Below are positions 8,221 to 19,006 of a stretch of DNA of 45,189 bases, piece after piece (the stretch's first letter is position 1; each line of letters begins with the position of its first letter). The notes below the pieces were generated by a model. It was given only the letters and a program-made list of their open reading frames with translations. It was not told the DNA's origin and did not search any database. A program made the translations under genes and the position numbers. Origin of the DNA: Clostridium cuniculi (lineage in GTDB: Bacteria > Bacillota > Clostridia > Clostridiales > Clostridiaceae); the NCBI RefSeq assembly GCF_004353185.1, contig NZ_SMUS01000034.1, positions 1-45,189 on the forward strand. The letters are read 5' to 3'.

Positions 8221-9615
8221 CTATTCTTCCTTGTAACAAACAATAGGCGTTCCTGGTTCTATATTTTCATATATTTTTTTAGCCAAATATTCAGGTGCAT
8301 TTACACATCCATGACTTCCATCACTCTTATAAATAGCTCCTCCAAAAGATCCTCTCCAACTTGCATCATGTATACCAATATTACAGTTAAATGGCATCCA
8401 ATACTTAACATTTGAACTATATCCAGCACCTTTTAATGTTGCATCCTTCTGTTTATAATTTAATATATAAGTACCTTGTGGTGTTGCATTTCCCCTACTT
8501 ACATTTCCTGTTACAACATCTCCCTGTACAATTAGTTCTCCATTTTTATAAAACCATAAATATTGATTAGTCAAATTTATCTCTACATAAGTGTTACCAA
8601 TATCATTTTCTCTAGTTCCCCATGCTTTTTGTATATATAGTGGTTCCTTTTTTATAGTTTCACCATTTTTTATATTATTAATTAATTCATCAAACTCTTT
8701 ACTTTTATCAATTTTCCAACCATAATTTCCACCTACTACCTCTACAGTTTTTCCAGTAGTAGTTTTAAAACTACGTGTCTTTCCATATGTATCATATTTG
8801 ACACTTAAGTCATTTAAATATTCTTTAATCTTCTTTTCATTAAATACAACATTCATAAACTGATCTACTTCTAACCACTCATTAATAATACTTCCATCTA
8901 AAATTTCTATTTCATCATCAAAATTATAATACACTCTAGTAGATACAAATGTATTTAATTGTTTTTGAGCTTCTATAACTTTTTCACTTGTTGATGTAAA
9001 ATCTGGATTTTCATAAGCATTTATTTCTTCTAAATCAATAGTTTCTCTTCCTATTAAAACAGAGTTTAATATATAAGCATGTAAGTAATCTTTATTAACT
9101 TTATTTCCATATACTTCGTTAATTATCTCATATTCTGTACCATTATAATGAAAACAGGCATCTAAAGGTTCAATAATATTCTCTTTAGCAAAACATAATA
9201 ATTTATTAAATTCCTCATCAAGTAAACTTTTTTCATATGTATAAACATTATTTATATTATATATATTTTGGGTAAATAAAAACTTAGGCCATAAAAATCC
9301 ATTTTGTTTTTTCTTTAACTCACCTATTTTATTACTCCCTTTATATTTAAAATTAATTTTATCGCCTTCAATATATTCTACTACATCATTTCTCTCCCTA
9401 ATTTCCAAAACATAATTATAGGATTCATTTAGTAATTCAGTATCAGCCTCTTCTACTGTTTTAAAAGATACATTTACACCATTTATATATGTACCTATAA
9501 AAAAATGCTTATTAAAATAAATTGAAATTAGAAAATATATTATTAATAAAGAAAAAATAGTAGTAATCATAATAAAGCTTATACTACTTTTTTTATTTTT
9601 ACCCAAAATAACCAT
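8221..9615 (-). CDS. L,D-transpeptidase with peptidoglycan-binding domains
   Basis: Membrane-anchored cell-wall enzyme that forms or edits 3-3 peptidoglycan crosslinks outside the cell. Residues about 14-33 form an uncleaved signal anchor (ISFIMITTIFSLLIIYFLIS). The extracellular part has two PG_binding_4-type repeats (about 45-170 and 200-320), then the YkuD catalytic domain (about 335-464). The catalytic motif is GSHGCVN with Cys437, and the partner His is in IGIHDASW (about 416). The length of 464 is usual for this clostridial architecture. The start is uncertain: the ATG at 9615 is only about one base from AGGGGGA, whereas TTG at 9606 (MGKNKK) has a normal ten-base gap and may be the true start. 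Confidence 0.92.
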   Translation of the reverse strand: MVILGKNKKSSISFIMITTIFSLLIIYFLISIYFNKHFFIGTYINGVNVSFKTVEEADTELLNESYNYVLEIRERNDVVEYIEGDKINFKYKGSNKIGELKKKQNGFLWPKFLFTQNIYNINNVYTYEKSLLDEEFNKLLCFAKENIIEPLDACFHYNGTEYEIINEVYGNKVNKDYLHAYILNSVLIGRETIDLEEINAYENPDFTSTSEKVIEAQKQLNTFVSTRVYYNFDDEIEILDGSIINEWLEVDQFMNVVFNEKKIKEYLNDLSVKYDTYGKTRSFKTTTGKTVEVVGGNYGWKIDKSKEFDELINNIKNGETIKKEPLYIQKAWGTRENDIGNTYVEINLTNQYLWFYKNGELIVQGDVVTGNVSRGNATPQGTYILNYKQKDATLKGAGYSSNVKYWMPFNCNIGIHDASWRGSFGGAIYKSDGSHGCVNAPEYLAKKIYENIEPGTPIVCYKEE

Positions 9616-9956
9616 TCCCCCTAATAGTATTTCTTAAAATGCTTATACACTCTATTATTATGTAATTATTTTATGTTTTAAGACAAATAAAAAAAAAAAT
9701 AATAATGAAGTAGCTTTACTCTTTCATTATTATTTCAAATTAATTTGTTACATCAATGGAGCAATTAATTTTAACAGACCTCCACCAATTTTATAAAAAA
9801 TATTTAATTTATTATAATCCTCTATAGTTACCAATTTACATGAAGATAATGTATTTTGAAAATCACTTTCTACATCATTTACAGTATTAGTTTTATAAAA
9901 GAATGTAGAACATTCAAAGCGAAGATATAAACTTATATCTTTACTGCCTTTATTTG
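9616..9956. other. Intergenic region holding a terminator and a decayed gene end
   Basis: No intact gene. It contains a strong minus-strand terminator (9698-9734) and the C-terminal remnant of a cardiolipin synthase (see the separate entries). The segment from 9616 to 9690 holds the leader of the L,D-transpeptidase gene and is featureless apart from AT richness. Confidence 0.6.
9687..9734 (-). terminator. Strong Rho-independent terminator
   Basis: Twelve-base arms AATAATAATGAA/TTCATTATTATT (9698-9709, 9723-9734), with extra AGTA/TACT pairing in the loop, followed on the minus strand by an uninterrupted run of T. It sits 13 bases beyond the stop of the cardiolipin synthase remnant and now also serves the upstream methyltransferase gene. 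Confidence 0.8.
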
Positions 9957-9957
9957 T
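9748..9957 (-). pseudogene. C-terminal remnant of cardiolipin synthase
   Basis: A reading frame of about 65 codons with no start codon, closed upstream by an in-frame TAA at 9967-9969. It translates as SLYLRFECSTFFYKT, then DVESDFQNTLSSCKLVTIED, and ends KIGGGLLKLIAPLM. This matches the end of clostridial and bacillary cardiolipin synthases: the SxxLHFE strand after the second HKD motif, the acidic D..L..C..IT segment and the terminal ..R.FAPLM. The HKD catalytic motifs and the rest of the gene are missing, replaced by the end of the methyltransferase gene. The family call is from memory and moderately sure; that it is a non-functional fragment follows from the missing start and catalytic part. 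Confidence 0.65.
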
Positions 9958-11120
9958 TAAATTAAATTATCATTTTTTAATAACTTAAATAATGTTGGAT
10001 TAAAATTAAATGTTTCAATTAAATTATTAACTTCTTTAAGAGACTTTTCCCTTTTTTCCTTTGAAACATTTGATTTCGAAGCTCTAATTAGAATATTTTT
10101 TGGAGAATGTGAAATATCTATAAACTCCAATAATTGAGTCTTATATCCTGCACATTCTAATAAGTTTGCTCTTACACTATCAGTCATTAAAGCAGCTATT
10201 CTTTCTTGAACTATACCATATTTAGTTAATATTGATAATTCATATGCTTTCATTTGAGCATTAAATTCATGTTGACAACATGGTACTGAGAAAATCATTT
10301 TACTATTCCATTTAACAGCATTATATAATGCATAATCTGTTGCTGTATCACAAGCATGTAATGTTATTACCATATCAACCTTATTATTATACTTAAATCC
10401 ATTAATATCACCTAATTCAAAGTGAAGATTATCATATTTATATCTTTGTGCTATTTCATTACATTTTTTAATTACATCTTCCTTTAAATCTAAGCCAATC
10501 ATCTTCACATTTATATTTTTTATTTTTACAAAATAGTAATATAAAACAAATGTTAAATATGATTTACCACATCCAAAATCTAATATAGTTAACTCTTTAT
10601 AATCATTTTTTTTAATTTCATCATCGATTATTTCAATAAATCTATTTATCTGCTTATATTTATCATATTTAGAATTAATAACCTTACCTTCTTTAGTAAA
10701 TACACCCAAATCTATAAGTGGTTCAATAATCATACCTTCTTTTAAGATATAATTTTTTTCTTTATTATGTCCTTTTTTAGCAACTTTAGAATTATCACTT
10801 TTCTTTTTTCCTAAAAATACTTTTCCCTTTTTTGATATTTTCATATCATATGTACAATTATCTGACCATGCTGAAAGTTGCTTATATGATCCATTTAAAC
10901 ATTCATATACTCTTTCTTTAATAATTTCTATATTTACATTTTCATGAAAAACTTGCTTATCTGTAAATTTCTCTATTTGATAAAAACTCCCTTTGTTTGT
11001 TTCCTTTAAATTAACTGCTATCTTATTGTATTTAACTTCCTTATTAAGCTTATTACTTATAACAATCTTTATTATGTCATCCTTAAATATTTCATCTAAT
11101 GCTTTTTTTAACTCTTCCAT
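9957..11120 (-). CDS. Class I SAM-dependent methyltransferase, PCCQHE type
   Basis: A 387-residue methyltransferase with an N-terminal domain of about 150 residues and a C-terminal Rossmann methyltransferase domain. The SAM-binding glycine motif is ILDFGCGKSYLT (179-190), motif II is MIGLDLKEDVI (about 207-217), and motif IV is VITLHACDTATDYAL. The following SVPCCQHEFN (278-287) is typical of the family with GSTCD-like relatives, thought to act on RNA or protein; the substrate is unknown. GGTGGATG precedes the ATG. The stop codon overlaps the edge of the degraded cardiolipin synthase frame, so the 3' junction of this gene marks the deletion or rearrangement that removed the rest of it. Confidence 0.82.
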   Translation of the reverse strand: MEELKKALDEIFKDDIIKIVISNKLNKEVKYNKIAVNLKETNKGSFYQIEKFTDKQVFHENVNIEIIKERVYECLNGSYKQLSAWSDNCTYDMKISKKGKVFLGKKKSDNSKVAKKGHNKEKNYILKEGMIIEPLIDLGVFTKEGKVINSKYDKYKQINRFIEIIDDEIKKNDYKELTILDFGCGKSYLTFVLYYYFVKIKNINVKMIGLDLKEDVIKKCNEIAQRYKYDNLHFELGDINGFKYNNKVDMVITLHACDTATDYALYNAVKWNSKMIFSVPCCQHEFNAQMKAYELSILTKYGIVQERIAALMTDSVRANLLECAGYKTQLLEFIDISHSPKNILIRASKSNVSKEKREKSLKEVNNLIETFNFNPTLFKLLKNDNLI

Positions 11121-11235
11121 TTACATCCACCTTGTTTATGTATAATATAATATCATTTTAATTTATATAATATCATTTTTTCCTTATTAATTGTATATTT
11201 AAAATTGAATTTTTTATTGTTTTTTTAATTATCAT

Positions 11236-11280
11236 AATAATAAATGGCTAGTATATAATATACACTAGCCATTTATTATT
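11236..11280 (-). terminator. Hairpin directly after the Cys-rich peptide gene
   Basis: Perfect 17-base arms (11236-11252, 11264-11280), containing GGCTAGT/ACTAGCC, with an 11-base AT loop. It begins at the base following the stop codon. The T-tract is part of the stem (CATTTATTATT). Confidence 0.65.
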
Positions 11281-11400
11281 CTAATAATTTTCTTTTATAT
11301 TTTGAGCTTTTTTACCTTTTCTATGCTCACATCCACAATTATTAGCTTTCTTTTCTTTTTCTTGTTGGCTTGAACAGCAACAGTTATGCTTTTCACTCAT
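11281..11400 (-). CDS. Cys-rich 39-residue protein
   Basis: A small gene with a textbook AGGAGG site eight bases before the ATG at 11400 and a terminator-like hairpin starting right after its TAG, so it is very likely real. The product has five cysteines in two clusters, HNCCCSS near the N-terminus and NNCGCEH in the middle, separated by a Gln/Glu/Lys-rich helix-like segment; the C-terminus is basic. A His flanks each cluster. I do not recognise a family. The arrangement suggests binding of a soft metal or a small metal cluster. It lies 130 bases upstream-reading of the Ca2+/H+ antiporter gene's end but appears to be its own transcript. Confidence 0.7.
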   Translation of the reverse strand: MSEKHNCCCSSQQEKEKKANNCGCEHRKGKKAQNIKENY

Positions 11401-11529
11401 AGTATTATTCCTCCTATAAGAAAATACATTATAATGATTATTTCACATTACAAAGTTATTTTACTCATCTATAGATATATAATGCTATGTAATTGCAGTA
11501 CTAATTAGTATTATTATGTAATATAACCT

Positions 11530-12573
11530 TTATACTATAAAAAATCCCACTGCAATTATTAAATATACTGCAACTAATTGAGCTCCTTCTAACCAATTTG
11601 ACTGTCCATCACTAGCTACTTTATTAGCTATTAAAACTGAAACTATAAGAGCTATAAGCTCAAATTGATTAAATATTATGCTCATTGGAGTAAACATTAA
11701 GCTTAAAAATAAAAGAATTGGAGCTACAAATAATATTATTTGTAAACTTGATCCTATTGCAATTTCAATTGCAACATCCATTTTATTTTTCATTGCCATA
11801 GTAATTGCCGTAGTGTGTTCTGCTGCATTTCCTATTATAGGAATTAATATAATACCAACAAAAGCTTCACTTAATCCTAAATTACTTGTTATTCCTTCTA
11901 CTCCATCAACCAAAAATTCACTTTCTATTGCAATAAAAATAGTAGCTGCTATTAGTATAATTATAGCTTTTTTTAATGACCACTTTGCTTTTCCATCTTC
12001 TTCATAATTAACTGCATATAACTCCTTATGAGTAAAAAATGAAAATACTAAGCTTAATATGTATAATATAAACATTATAACTGCTACTGCTATGCTTAGA
12101 CCCTCATATCTAGTATTTAACAAATCACTTGGAAAAGTATGAGTAAACACTGCAGGAATAGATAAGCCTATAACTGCAAACAATAACATACTTGATGTGG
12201 TTTCAACTATATTCTTATTAAATTCTTGTGTTTTATGCTTCAATCCACCTGCAAGCATACTTGCCCCTAAAACTAATAGAATATTTCCTATTATTGATCC
12301 AGCTATTGACGATTTAACAACTTCAAATAAACCTTGCTTTAATGCAAAAAAGGATATTATCAATTCTGTTGCATTACCGAAAGTTGCATTTAAAAAACCT
12401 CCAATTTTAGGACCTGAATAAAAAGATATTTCTTCTGTCCCTTCTCCCATTAATCCTGCAAGAGGGATAATTGACAAAGCCGCTAAAATAAACATAACTG
12501 CAGGAGAGAAGTTCATAAATTTTCCTACTATGCTGATTGGAATAAAAATCAACATATATTTTAAAAACTTCAT
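11530..12573 (-). CDS. Ca2+/H+ antiporter of the CAX family
   Basis: Integral membrane exchanger of the Ca2+:cation antiporter superfamily that expels Ca2+ in exchange for protons. About eleven hydrophobic helices. The two inverted alpha-repeats are plain: GNATELI in the first (Glu70) and GNAAEHTT in the second (Glu252), the acidic cation ligands. A central acidic linker (about 187-199, NYEEDGKAKW) splits the halves. The start is taken at ATG 12573, because GGATGTGAT, one base from the perfect anti-SD complement, ends four bases before it; a TTG five codons upstream overlaps that site. The product is 347 residues, typical of bacterial CAX proteins. Monocistronic by spacing. Confidence 0.9.
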   Translation of the reverse strand: MKFLKYMLIFIPISIVGKFMNFSPAVMFILAALSIIPLAGLMGEGTEEISFYSGPKIGGFLNATFGNATELIISFFALKQGLFEVVKSSIAGSIIGNILLVLGASMLAGGLKHKTQEFNKNIVETTSSMLLFAVIGLSIPAVFTHTFPSDLLNTRYEGLSIAVAVIMFILYILSLVFSFFTHKELYAVNYEEDGKAKWSLKKAIIILIAATIFIAIESEFLVDGVEGITSNLGLSEAFVGIILIPIIGNAAEHTTAITMAMKNKMDVAIEIAIGSSLQIILFVAPILLFLSLMFTPMSIIFNQFELIALIVSVLIANKVASDGQSNWLEGAQLVAVYLIIAVGFFIV

Positions 12574-12641
12574 ATATATCACATCCAATTCATATCAATA
12601 TCTATAGTATTTTTCCCATTAAACTAAAATATTATTATAAA

Positions 12642-12674
12642 AAAACTATCTATGAAAAAATCATAGATAGTTTT
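12642..12674 (-). terminator. Rho-independent terminator after pentapeptide-repeat gene
   Basis: Perfect 14-base arms AAAACTATCTATGA/TCATAGATAGTTTT with a 5-base loop. On the minus strand the stem runs into seven T. Confidence 0.8.
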
Positions 12675-12680
12675 AATGCT

Positions 12681-13325
12681 TTATTTTATATTTAATCCTA
12701 ATAATCTACTTAAATCCAAAGCTTGCATTGTTGTTACTGTAGTTCCATATATATTAGGAATATCCACATCAATACCCGTAATATCACAAGTAGTCAAATC
12801 TATTTTTCCTAAAAATGTTTTATTAAAAGATCCATTAGTTAAATCACAATTTTCAAATACTGTTTTTTCTAATTTAGCATCTTGTAATACAGCTTCAATC
12901 ATATTACATTCTACAAAGTTTACATTGTTTATTTTGCTAAAAGAAAAATTAGAGTATTTTCCTAATATATTTTCAAATAAAACATTTTTCAAATTGCACT
13001 CATCAAATCTTGCTCCTATTAATTTACAGTTTATAAATTGAGTTCTATGTATACTACCACCAATAAATGACACATTAGATAAATCACAATTTTTAAATAT
13101 TGTATCTATTAAATCAACTCTTTCGAAACTACAATCTATAAAAGATATATTATTAAATACGCATGAATCTATAGTAACACCTATATCATTCTTACTTTCT
13201 ATATCAATATTTTCTATAAGTTTATTTTGTATTTTTTCACTATATATAAATTCATCTCTTATATTTATAAGATTTTCAACATCCTCGATAAATTTAGGAT
13301 TTTGTATTTTCATTAACTTTGGCAT
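12681..13325 (-). CDS. Pentapeptide-repeat protein
   Basis: A 214-residue protein dominated by A(D/N)LXX-type pentapeptide repeats from about residue 55 to 185 (for example FIDCSFERVDLIDTIFKNCD), predicting a right-handed four-sided beta-helix. The first 50 residues are helical and outside the repeat. The C-terminus TTMQALDLSRLLGLNIK matches the conserved tail of a Firmicute pentapeptide family, in which the helix caps the beta-helix and mediates dimerisation. The length is like that of Qnr gyrase-protecting proteins, but I see no Qnr-specific loops and claim no resistance role. AAGGAG precedes the ATG. It follows glpK by 53 bases with no visible terminator, so it is probably co-transcribed. 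Confidence 0.85.
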   Translation of the reverse strand: MPKLMKIQNPKFIEDVENLINIRDEFIYSEKIQNKLIENIDIESKNDIGVTIDSCVFNNISFIDCSFERVDLIDTIFKNCDLSNVSFIGGSIHRTQFINCKLIGARFDECNLKNVLFENILGKYSNFSFSKINNVNFVECNMIEAVLQDAKLEKTVFENCDLTNGSFNKTFLGKIDLTTCDITGIDVDIPNIYGTTVTTMQALDLSRLLGLNIK

Positions 13326-13378
13326 TAAATTTTCTCCTTACTTTTATATCCGATAATTATTTATCCATATGTGAGTAT

Positions 13379-14887
<1,509 letters not shown>

Positions 14888-14964
14888 TTAAATACTAATA
14901 CTCATAATAATAGCATATTTTAATACTAGTATAGAGATTTTATCATTGCTAGTTTATAATAGTA

Positions 14965-15026
14965 AAAGGCTATATTACTTTATTTTACCTAACTAAATAT
15001 TTTTAAAATAAAGTAATATAGCCTTT
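14965..15026 (-). terminator. Long perfect hairpin, terminator after hypothetical gene
   Basis: Twenty-three-base perfect arms (14965-14987, 15004-15026) around a 16-base loop, followed by TTTTAC on the minus strand. It sits 14 bases beyond the stop of the 162-residue protein gene. The stem is longer than usual for an intrinsic terminator. Confidence 0.7.
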
Positions 15027-15040
15027 AAAATTTTATCTTT

Positions 15041-15529
15041 TTAGTTATTAAGATTTTTTAAGTTTCCTAAATTTATATCTAATACATTAATTCCAAATTC
15101 AAAGCATCCATTACTAGTCTTTAACGTGCTAATATCTAACTTATCTAATTTAATTCCATATGTGTCAGTACAATAAGCTTTCACCATTTTTTCAATATCT
15201 ATTGTTAACACCTTATCCTTTAAATTCATTCCCTCTATATCATTTATAGACTTAGTCAAAAGCGCTATAGATCCCTTAACTAATGGATTAGAAGAACTTT
15301 TCCCGGAAATTTGAAAGTTATTAATATCAATATAAATTATATTATTCTTAAAACTAGATATTGTCATTGATGTATCAAAGTCAATATTTAATCCAACTAA
15401 CTTATAAATTCCACTTACATTAATTGTATTTCCCAAGTTCAGCTTTTTAATTATTGTTTTATCCTGTAAAGCTATTAAATTTAATATATCATCTTTTGAT
15501 AAATTTAATACTAAATTTTTTAATTTCAT
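15041..15529 (-). CDS. Hypothetical protein, 162 residues
   Basis: Not recognised. No signal peptide or membrane segment. The pattern is repeated amphipathic strands (INVSGIYKLVGLNIDFDTSMTI; IIYIDINNFQIS; VLTIDIEKMV; FEFGINVLDINLG) with a helix-rich centre, resembling tubular lipid-binding or DUF2993-like folds, but this is a weak structural impression. Two short stretches, NIDFDT and FGINVLDINLGNL, suggest paired beta-hairpins. AGGA lies about ten bases before the ATG. The gene stands alone, divergent from a DUF2156 gene and closed by a long hairpin. Confidence 0.7.
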   Translation of the reverse strand: MKLKNLVLNLSKDDILNLIALQDKTIIKKLNLGNTINVSGIYKLVGLNIDFDTSMTISSFKNNIIYIDINNFQISGKSSSNPLVKGSIALLTKSINDIEGMNLKDKVLTIDIEKMVKAYCTDTYGIKLDKLDISTLKTSNGCFEFGINVLDINLGNLKNLNN

Positions 15530-15687
15530 TCATTTCATTCCTTTAATATTAAAGTTTTATTCATAAAAGTATATTCTTTAGTTAAAATTTAATACCTATA
15601 TTTTTTATTTAATATATTTCTACACATCTTTATAAAATGAAAATAAGATAATATATATACCTTTATAAACAACAAGGGGATGATAAA

Positions 15688-16572
15688 TTGGAAAACTTTA
15701 AAGAGTTAACTCTAAGTGATAAGGATTTATTCAATGATTATTTAAAATATTTCAACAATAAATCTTATGAATATTCCTTTACTGCTTTATATTTATGGAG
15801 AGATTTATGTAAAACTAAATACTCTATAATAAATAATTGTTTAATAATAAAAAAGGAAACCAATTATGGATCATTTTTTATGATGCCAATAGGTTACAAT
15901 AAAGTAACACTTCAAGAGTTAATTCTTAAATTGAAAGAATTACCTACTAATGATACTATTTACTTGTTAGGAGATATAGAAGATAGCTTTATTTATGATT
16001 TAAGAGCATTCACTAATTTACCTTTTAAAATCATTGAAAATAGAGATACTTTCGAATATATTTATTTAACAAATGACTTACTAAATTTAGAAGGTAAAAA
16101 ATATCATCAAAAGAAGAATCATTATAATTCTTTTATAAATTCATATGACTATACAGTTACTTCTATTGATAGCGAAGAAAAAATTAAAGATTGCTTAAAA
16201 CTATTATCAAATTGGCATTCAAAAAGAACTTCTCTTTGCGAAGAGCTTCAGATAGAAACTAAAGAGATAACTGACTTACTTTATAATCTTAATTATCTAA
16301 ATTTATATTCTATTTGTGTTTACGTCGAAAATTCTTTAGTTGGCTTTTCAATTGGAGAAATTTTAAATGATACTGCTATAATTCATGTTGAAAGATGTAA
16401 CATTGATTATAAGGGAATCTATGCATTCATAAATAGGGAGTTTATAAAAAGAGAGTTTTCAAAAACAAAGTATATAAATAGACAAGAAGATTGTGGTTGT
16501 CCAGGTTTAAGAAAATCTAAACTTTCATATAAACCCTTATATTTACTAAAAAAATCATTAATAATAATTTAA
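15688..16572 (+). CDS. DUF2156 protein, GNAT-fold acyl/aminoacyl-transferase-like
   Basis: A 294-residue protein of the DUF2156 family, related to the C-terminal catalytic domain of lysylphosphatidylglycerol synthase MprF and to FemX-like double-GNAT proteins, but without membrane helices. Diagnostic parts are YEYSFTALYLWRD near residue 28-40, the YHQKKNHYNSF segment near 140-150, and the C-terminal EDCGCPGLRKSKLSYKP. The last resembles the conserved E-D-x-G-x-PGLRKxKxSY of the family. Soluble, function unknown; tRNA-dependent aminoacyl transfer is suggested only by kinship. The start is TTG at 15688, supported by AGGGGATGAT six bases upstream. Confidence 0.82.
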   Translation: MENFKELTLSDKDLFNDYLKYFNNKSYEYSFTALYLWRDLCKTKYSIINNCLIIKKETNYGSFFMMPIGYNKVTLQELILKLKELPTNDTIYLLGDIEDSFIYDLRAFTNLPFKIIENRDTFEYIYLTNDLLNLEGKKYHQKKNHYNSFINSYDYTVTSIDSEEKIKDCLKLLSNWHSKRTSLCEELQIETKEITDLLYNLNYLNLYSICVYVENSLVGFSIGEILNDTAIIHVERCNIDYKGIYAFINREFIKREFSKTKYINRQEDCGCPGLRKSKLSYKPLYLLKKSLIII

Positions 16573-16600
16573 AGGAAGCTGAGAATATCAGCTTCCTTTA
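16570..16600. terminator. Bidirectional terminator
   Basis: Perfect 13-base arms TAAAGGAAGCTGA/TCAGCTTCCTTTA around a 5-base loop, overlapping the stop of the DUF2156 gene and facing the end of pheT. It can serve both convergent genes. Confidence 0.8.
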
Positions 16601-16610
16601 AATATATTTA

Positions 16611-18989
16611 TTATCTTAAAACAGCACCTAATTTATGCTCTAATGCTTTAAGAATCTTATCATGAACTTTAGATATATCTTTATCTTCTAAAGTTTTCTT
16701 TTCATCTCTATATGCAATTGCATAAGCTATAGATTTCTTTCCTTCTGGTATTTGAGCACCTTTGTATATATCAAATAATTGAACCTTTTCTACTAAGTTT
16801 CCACCAGCTTTTCTTATTGTTTCCTCTATTTCAGCAACTAATATAGAATCATCACAAAGTAATGCTATATCTCTAGTTACAGCTGGGAATTTTGGTAATG
16901 GTTTATAAGTTTTTACTGTAGTTGAAGCTTCAAATAAAGCATCTAAGTCTAATTCAGCCACATAACAATCTACATCTATTCCATAATTTTCTGTTACATC
17001 TGGATGGACCTCTCCAAATACACCAACTTTCTTATTTCTTACCATAAGAGCAGCTGTTTTTCCTGGATGATAGCTTGGATTTTCGCTTTCTCTAACATAT
17101 TTAGCTTTAGCTATTCCTAATCCATCAATTATGTTTTCAACTATTCCTTTAAGGTCTAAGTAATCACAATCACCATAAATTCCTATAGTTAAAACATTCT
17201 TTTCAGTAGGTAATTGTTTTTCATCTTCATTTGGTAAGTATACTCTACCAACTTCAAATAATCTTACATAATCATTGTTTCTTGAATAGTTTCTTCCTAA
17301 AGATTCCATCATTGAAGGTAATGTAGTTGTTCTCATTACACTATAATCTTCTCCTAGTGGATTCTTTATTTTAACCACATTTCTAAGTTCACTATCTGCT
17401 GGTATATTAACTTTGTCAAATACCTTCGGAGATACAAATGAATAACTAATAGATTGGTTAACACCACTACCTACCATTATTTCTATAACTTTGTCTGTTA
17501 ATATTTCATTTTTATATTTTGGTTCTCTTTCTGTTGAAACCTTAAATATAGTAGTAGGAATCTTATCATATCCATAAATTCTAGCAACTTCTTCTGCAAT
17601 ATCTTCTTTTATAGCAATATCTATTCTGAATGTTGGAATAGTTATTACTAAATCATCACCTTCAACATTTGTCTTTAGGTCTAAAGAATCTAATGCTTTT
17701 TTCATTTCTTCTTTTGAAATTTCAGTTCCTAAGAATTTATTTATCCAATTAGAATTTACAGTTATAGAACCTTCTTCTTTTACATTGTTATAAACATCTA
17801 CAGTTCCTTCCATAACTTCTCCACAGCCTAACTCGCATATTAAAGCACAAGCTCTATCTATTGCAAGTTTAGCTAAGTTTGGATCTATATCCTTATCAAA
17901 TCTTGAAGAACTTTCAGATCTTAAATTTAGCTTTTTAGAGCTAACTCTTATGTTAGTGCCTTCAAAATTAGCTGATTCAAAAATTACTTCTGTAGTATCA
18001 TCTTGAATTTCTGAATTTAATCCACCCATAATTCCTGCTATAGCTACAGACTTAGAACCATCTTTAATCATTAAGATGCTTGAGTCTAATTCTCTTTCTA
18101 TTTCATCTAAAGTTGTGAACTTTTCTCCATCTTGAGCTCTTTCAACGACTATAGTCTTACTTTCTATTTGTCTTGCATCAAAAGCATGCATTGGTTGCCC
18201 TAGCTCTAACATAACAAAGTTAGTTATATCAACTATATTGTTTATAGGTCTAACCCCAGCTTCTAAAAGTCTTTCTTGCATCCAACCTGGTGATGGTTCA
18301 ACCTTAACGTTCTTAACACCTTTAGCCATGTATCTTCTACATAACTCATCTTTAACTTCAACTTTTAACTCATCATTAATATTTTTTGAAGATTTAACTT
18401 CATAGTTGAAATTTGGCATTTTATAAGATGTTCCAAGTGTTGCAGCTGTTTCTCTAGCCATTCCTATCATACTTAAACAATCAGGTCTATTAGATGTTAT
18501 TTCAAAATCTAATATTGCCTTATTTAATCCTAAGTATTCTTTAATATCCATTCCTAATGGAGCATCAGCTGGTAAAATCATTAATCCATGAACTGGCTCA
18601 TCTCCAGCAATTCCAAGTTCTTCTTCAGAACAGAACATACCGTTAGATACTACCCCTCTCATTTTACCTTTTTTAATTTCAGTTCCATCAGCTAAAATAG
18701 ATTTATGAAGAGCAACTGGTACTATATCTTGTTCCTTCATATTAGTTGCCGCTGTAACTATTTGTATTTCTTCTTCTTGCCCTATATTAACTTGACAAAC
18801 ATTTAATCTATCTGCATCTGGGTGCTTTTCTATTTTTGTAATTTTACCAGTAACAACATTTTTTATATTATCACCTTGTATAATAACCTCTTCTAGGGCT
18901 GATCCTGAAAGAGTTAATTTATCTCCTAATGTATGTGGATCTACGTTTACTTCCGCATAATCCTTTAGCCAATTATATGGTACTTTCAT
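16611..18989 (-). CDS. pheT: Phenylalanyl-tRNA synthetase beta subunit
   Basis: Large subunit of the cytosolic alpha2-beta2 enzyme that charges tRNA-Phe. The 792-residue protein has the full bacterial layout: N-terminal [11 protein letters not shown], the tRNA-binding EMAP/OB domain (about 40-150), the B3/B4 editing domain ([27 protein letters not shown]), B5 (RDACLI region near 400-480) and a C-terminal ferredoxin-fold anticodon-binding domain ([17 protein letters not shown]). GGAGGT before the ATG. It lies 17 bases after pheS and is governed by the upstream T-box. Confidence 0.98.
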   Translation of the reverse strand: MKVPYNWLKDYAEVNVDPHTLGDKLTLSGSALEEVIIQGDNIKNVVTGKITKIEKHPDADRLNVCQVNIGQEEEIQIVTAATNMKEQDIVPVALHKSILADGTEIKKGKMRGVVSNGMFCSEEELGIAGDEPVHGLMILPADAPLGMDIKEYLGLNKAILDFEITSNRPDCLSMIGMARETAATLGTSYKMPNFNYEVKSSKNINDELKVEVKDELCRRYMAKGVKNVKVEPSPGWMQERLLEAGVRPINNIVDITNFVMLELGQPMHAFDARQIESKTIVVERAQDGEKFTTLDEIERELDSSILMIKDGSKSVAIAGIMGGLNSEIQDDTTEVIFESANFEGTNIRVSSKKLNLRSESSSRFDKDIDPNLAKLAIDRACALICELGCGEVMEGTVDVYNNVKEEGSITVNSNWINKFLGTEISKEEMKKALDSLDLKTNVEGDDLVITIPTFRIDIAIKEDIAEEVARIYGYDKIPTTIFKVSTEREPKYKNEILTDKVIEIMVGSGVNQSISYSFVSPKVFDKVNIPADSELRNVVKIKNPLGEDYSVMRTTTLPSMMESLGRNYSRNNDYVRLFEVGRVYLPNEDEKQLPTEKNVLTIGIYGDCDYLDLKGIVENIIDGLGIAKAKYVRESENPSYHPGKTAALMVRNKKVGVFGEVHPDVTENYGIDVDCYVAELDLDALFEASTTVKTYKPLPKFPAVTRDIALLCDDSILVAEIEETIRKAGGNLVEKVQLFDIYKGAQIPEGKKSIAYAIAYRDEKKTLEDKDISKVHDKILKALEHKLGAVLR

Positions 18990-19006
18990 CTTACTTTACC
19001 TCCTAA

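Larger units (their letters stand above)
11121..11529. other. Intergenic region with one very small gene
   Basis: Apart from the 39-residue Cys-rich gene (11281-11400) and its hairpin, this stretch shows only AT-rich leader sequence. Two copies of a TATAATATCATTTT-like sequence in 11146-11180 lie upstream of the methyltransferase gene on the minus strand; their role is unclear. Confidence 0.4.

Noticed and set aside
12681..13325. Quinolone-resistance (Qnr-like) function for the pentapeptide protein.
   Set aside because: Length and fold are similar, but pentapeptide repeats are widespread and no Qnr-specific loops were seen.
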